Of a DNA stretch of 8,710 nucleotides, positions 6,510-8,710 are shown piece by piece. The notes beneath the pieces were generated by a model, which saw only the letters and a program-made list of their open reading frames with translations, had not been told where the DNA came from and ran no database searches. Every line of letters starts with the position of its first letter. The first letter of the stretch is position 1. Source of the stretch: 62-47 sp039808365 (GTDB lineage: Bacteria; Pseudomonadota; Alphaproteobacteria; Rhizobiales; Xanthobacteraceae); contig JBDHSX010000157.1 in assembly GCA_039808365.1 (NCBI GenBank), forward strand, positions 1 to 8,710. The letters run 5' to 3'. The position numbers and the translations under genes are program-made.

Positions 6510-8015
6510 GTGACGACACGGCCTCGCAAGCGCGCGCCCAGCGTGGCGGTGATCGATATCGGTTCGAACTCCGTGCGCCTCGTGGTCTATGAGAAACTGG
6601 CGCGCAGTCTCGTCACCGTCTTCAACGAGAAGGCGCTGTGCGGCCTCGGCCGCGCGGTGCAGACCACCGGCCTGCTGGCGCCGGACGCGGTCGCCAAGGC
6701 GCTGACGTCGCTTCAGCGCTTCCGCGCGCTGTGCCGGGTGATGAGGGTCGGCAAGGTCTACGCGGTCGCGACCGCGGCCTGTCGCGACGCGAGCAACGGC
6801 CCCGAATTCATCGCGCGCGCGGAACGGATTTGCGGCGTGCCGATCGCCATCCTGTCCGGCAAGCGCGAGGCGCATCTGTCGGCGCTGGGCGTGATGTCCG
6901 GCATTCACAAGCCGGACGGCATCGTCGGCGACCTCGGCGGCGGTTCGCTGGAACTGATCGACCTGCGCGGCCGCCGGCTCTCCGGCGGCGTGACGTTGCC
7001 GCTCGGCAGTCTTGCGTTGCAGGACGCCGCGCAGAAATCGCTGAAGCGCGCCCAGCGCATCGTGCGCCGCGAACTCGCGGGCGTGCCGCTGCTCGGCGCC
7101 GGCAAGGGTCGGAATTTTTACGCGGTCGGCGGCACCTGGCGCGCGCTGGCGCGCATTCACATCATTCAAAGCGGTTACCCGCTGAAGGTGATGCACGGCT
7201 ATTCGATACCGGCGGCGGAGGCGCTGGCGTTCGCGCGGCGGCTGCGCCGTCTCGTCGCCGTCGACGCGCTCGCCGACATCGAGGCGGTGGCGGACGCGCG
7301 GCAACCGCTGTTGGCCTATGCCGCGCTGGTGCTCGAACATATCATCCGGATCGCCAAGCCGGACGCCATCGTGTTCTCGACCTATGGTGTGCGCGAAGGT
7401 CTGCTCTATGAAATGCTGCCGGCGCGCGAGCGCTTGAGCGACGGTCTGGTCTGCGCGGCGCAGACCCTGAACGTTCTGTTGTCGCGCTCGGCACGTCACG
7501 CCGAGGAATTGATCGCATGGACCGACCGCTTCGTCAGGATCGCCAAGCTGCCGGAGACGCCCGACCAGCGCCGGCTCCGTCATGTGGCTTGCCTGTTGTC
7601 CGATATCGGCTGGCGCGTGCATCCGGACTATCGCGGCGAGCAGACGCTCAATCTGGTTTGCCATGGCAATTTCGGCGAGATCAGCCACGAGGGCCGCGCC
7701 TTCGTCGCGCTCGCGGTGTTCTATCGCTATGCGGGCTTGCGCGGAGAGAATGAATCGCCGCCGGCGGTGCGCGAACTGGTGTCGCCGGCGCTGCTGGAGC
7801 GGGCGCGCGTGCTGGGCGCGGCGTTTCGCGTGGCGCATCTGATCTCGGCGGCGCGGCCCGGCGTGTTGCCGGCCACGCATTTCCGCAGCGACGGGCGCAA
7901 GCTGTCGCTGATCTTCGAGCACCGCATGGTCGATCTGGTCGCGGACCGCGCCGGCAGTCGCTTCAAGCAGCTCGCCCGCCTGGTCGGACGCTCCGGATCG
8001 ATCGTTCGGAAATAA
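6510..8015 (+). CDS. ppx: Exopolyphosphatase (Ppx/GppA family)
   Basis: This 501-residue enzyme removes terminal phosphates from polyphosphate; members of the family may also hydrolyse pppGpp. The N-terminal ASKHA ATPase-like fold shows the first phosphate-binding motif DIGSNSVRLVVY (16-27). Catalytic Glu120 is in SGKREAH, and the second phosphate motif GDLGGGSLELIDL spans 140-152. YGVREGLLYE (292-301) ends the phosphatase part. The C-terminal helical domain has a degenerate HD-like stretch, HVACLLSDIGWRVH (358-371), in which Ser364 stands where an HD protein would have His. The start is a GTG with GGAG 7 bases upstream; the gene begins 12 bases after ppk and surely shares its transcript. Adjacency to ppk favours exopolyphosphatase over a dedicated GppA. 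The length matches the long, two-domain members such as E. coli Ppx and GppA. Confidence 0.94.
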   Translation: MTTRPRKRAPSVAVIDIGSNSVRLVVYEKLARSLVTVFNEKALCGLGRAVQTTGLLAPDAVAKALTSLQRFRALCRVMRVGKVYAVATAACRDASNGPEFIARAERICGVPIAILSGKREAHLSALGVMSGIHKPDGIVGDLGGGSLELIDLRGRRLSGGVTLPLGSLALQDAAQKSLKRAQRIVRRELAGVPLLGAGKGRNFYAVGGTWRALARIHIIQSGYPLKVMHGYSIPAAEALAFARRLRRLVAVDALADIEAVADARQPLLAYAALVLEHIIRIAKPDAIVFSTYGVREGLLYEMLPARERLSDGLVCAAQTLNVLLSRSARHAEELIAWTDRFVRIAKLPETPDQRRLRHVACLLSDIGWRVHPDYRGEQTLNLVCHGNFGEISHEGRAFVALAVFYRYAGLRGENESPPAVRELVSPALLERARVLGAAFRVAHLISAARPGVLPATHFRSDGRKLSLIFEHRMVDLVADRAGSRFKQLARLVGRSGSIVRK

Positions 8016-8016
8016 C

Positions 8017-8036
8017 CGGCGGCGTTGACGCCGTCG
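8017..8036 (+). terminator. Hairpin after ppx, possible terminator of ppk-ppx
   Basis: CGGCGGCG (8017-8024) and CGCCGTCG (8029-8036) form an 8-base-pair stem with one G-T pair around the tetraloop TTGA, two bases after the ppx stop. No T-run follows, so it lacks the second half of an intrinsic terminator. Its position at the end of the operon makes a 3'-end role plausible. The remaining gap to petA (8037-8193) holds no ORF that I believe and no clear promoter. Confidence 0.4.
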
Positions 8037-8193
8037 CAGTCACCGAGGTTTGAACGACGGCGGGCAACAATGCCACCGCGCGCGCGTTATCGGGACAATC
8101 AATCTGCAATCTTGATGACGCGAACGCCGCATCATCTGGCGAAGCCTTAGGTATGGCGGTGGAGCGGGGGCGCAGCCGCATTCGGAGCGAACC

Positions 8194-8710
8194 GTGACCA
8201 CCTTGCCCGTCGATCAGCGGCAAACACCATCCGACCAAAAGCAAACGCGACGGGATTTCCTCTACGTGCTGACGGGGTGCGTCGGAGCGGTCGGCGCGGC
8301 GGCGGCGATCGTGCCCCTGATTTCCCAGATGGAGCCGGATCAGGCCACGCTGGCCGCCGGCGGTCCCGTCGACCTCGACCTGAGCAAGGTTCAGCCGGGG
8401 CAGCAGGTCGTGGTGCGCTGGCGCGAGCGGCCGGTTTTCGTGATCAACCGTCCGGCGGCGGCGCTGAAGACCTTGCAGGACGAAAAGCTGGTGTCGCAGC
8501 TCGCCGATGCCGGCTCCGAGCAACTCCAGCAGGCCGACTACGCCAAGAACTGGCATCGTTCGATCAAGCCCGAATACGGCGTCTATGTCGGCATCTGCAC
8601 CCATCTCGGCTGCATTCCGATGTACTATCCGGATCCGAGCGCATCGGTGCCGACGTCGGACTGGCTCGGCGGCTACTTCTGTCCGTGTCACGGGTCGAAA
8701 TACGATCTAG
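8194..8710 (+). CDS. petA: Ubiquinol-cytochrome c reductase, Rieske iron-sulfur subunit (5' part)
   Basis: This is the Rieske subunit of the cytochrome bc1 complex, which moves electrons from ubiquinol to cytochrome c1 at the periplasmic face. The first 172 codons are visible and the gene runs off the right edge. Residues 18-23 (TRRDFL) are a twin-arginine signal, and the hydrophobic stretch at about 22-44 is the uncleaved membrane anchor. The cluster-binding boxes are both present: CTHLGC (135-140) and CPCHGS (163-168). Cys135, His137, Cys163 and His166 are the [2Fe-2S] ligands, and Cys140 and Cys165 form the disulphide. The GTG start has GGAG 6 bases upstream. Between the boxes lie 22 residues, longer than in the alphaproteobacterial Rieske proteins I remember. 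Together with GQQVVVRWRERPVF and SIKPEYGVYVG this resembles beta/gammaproteobacterial PetA. petB and petC probably follow outside the window. Confidence 0.93.
   Translation, partial: MTTLPVDQRQTPSDQKQTRRDFLYVLTGCVGAVGAAAAIVPLISQMEPDQATLAAGGPVDLDLSKVQPGQQVVVRWRERPVFVINRPAAALKTLQDEKLVSQLADAGSEQLQQADYAKNWHRSIKPEYGVYVGICTHLGCIPMYYPDPSASVPTSDWLGGYFCPCHGSKYDL

Noticed and set aside
6429..7922. Long antisense ORF of 497 codons opposite ppx
   Set aside because: The composition is Arg/His/Gln-rich with no motif, and the opposite strand encodes a full-length Ppx with all its signatures.
8112..8154. Promoter for petA (TTGATG at 8112, TTAGGT at 8147)
   Set aside because: The boxes are not at a workable spacing from each other, and no partner element of reasonable quality is found for either.
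7963..8691. Minus-strand ORF of 242 codons across the ppx-petA gap
   Set aside because: It overlaps both the end of ppx and the well-supported Rieske gene on the other strand and shows no family features.
1..8710. CRISPR array, tRNA, rRNA, insertion sequence or toxin-antitoxin pair
   Set aside because: I looked for regular spaced repeats, tRNA-like cloverleaf sequence, transposase motifs and small overlapping gene pairs and saw none. Nearly all the window is explained by conserved housekeeping genes.

Overview
This 8.7 kb window of GC-rich DNA reads as a chromosomal region of an alphaproteobacterium. It most likely belongs to the Bradyrhizobium/Rhodopseudomonas/Nitrobacter/Afipia group. That placement rests on base composition and on the likeness of the PurMN, CDP-alcohol phosphatidyltransferase, HdaA, PPK and PPX proteins to remembered relatives; no search was run. 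I find seven complete genes and one gene cut by the right edge. They are tightly packed and nearly all are housekeeping genes.

Layout. Positions 8-2693 (minus strand) hold a purine block transcribed purM -> purN -> panE-like. The purM stop overlaps an in-frame ATG of purN (ATGA), and the 2-dehydropantoate 2-reductase gene follows 29 bases after purN. A 217-base divergent intergenic region (2694-2910) contains a perfect 18-base dyad. Positions 2911-4146 (plus) hold a membrane CDP-alcohol phosphatidyltransferase and, 3 bases later, hdaA, the DnaA-like regulator of replication initiation. Positions 4290-8015 (plus) hold ppk and ppx, 12 bases apart. A well-formed Pho box at 4199-4216 precedes ppk. 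From 8194 to the right edge runs the 5' part of a petA gene for the Rieske iron-sulfur subunit of the cytochrome bc1 complex. It is read from a GTG with a strong ribosome binding site.

How the genes work together. PurM and PurN are de novo purine enzymes; PanE belongs to pantothenate/CoA synthesis. The phosphatidyltransferase makes phospholipid, probably acidic, next to HdaA, which switches off DnaA-ATP. PPK and PPX make and break polyphosphate, and the Pho box suggests phosphate-starvation control of that pair.

The least ordinary points are the Pho box at ppk, the dyad in the divergent promoter region, and the petA gene. The Rieske protein encoded there has the long cluster-binding segment I associate with beta- and gammaproteobacteria, and it follows ppx where I would expect rnd in this group. 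I see no new defence, CRISPR or mobile system. There are no tRNA or rRNA genes and no insertion sequences. No gap without a gene exceeds 300 bases.
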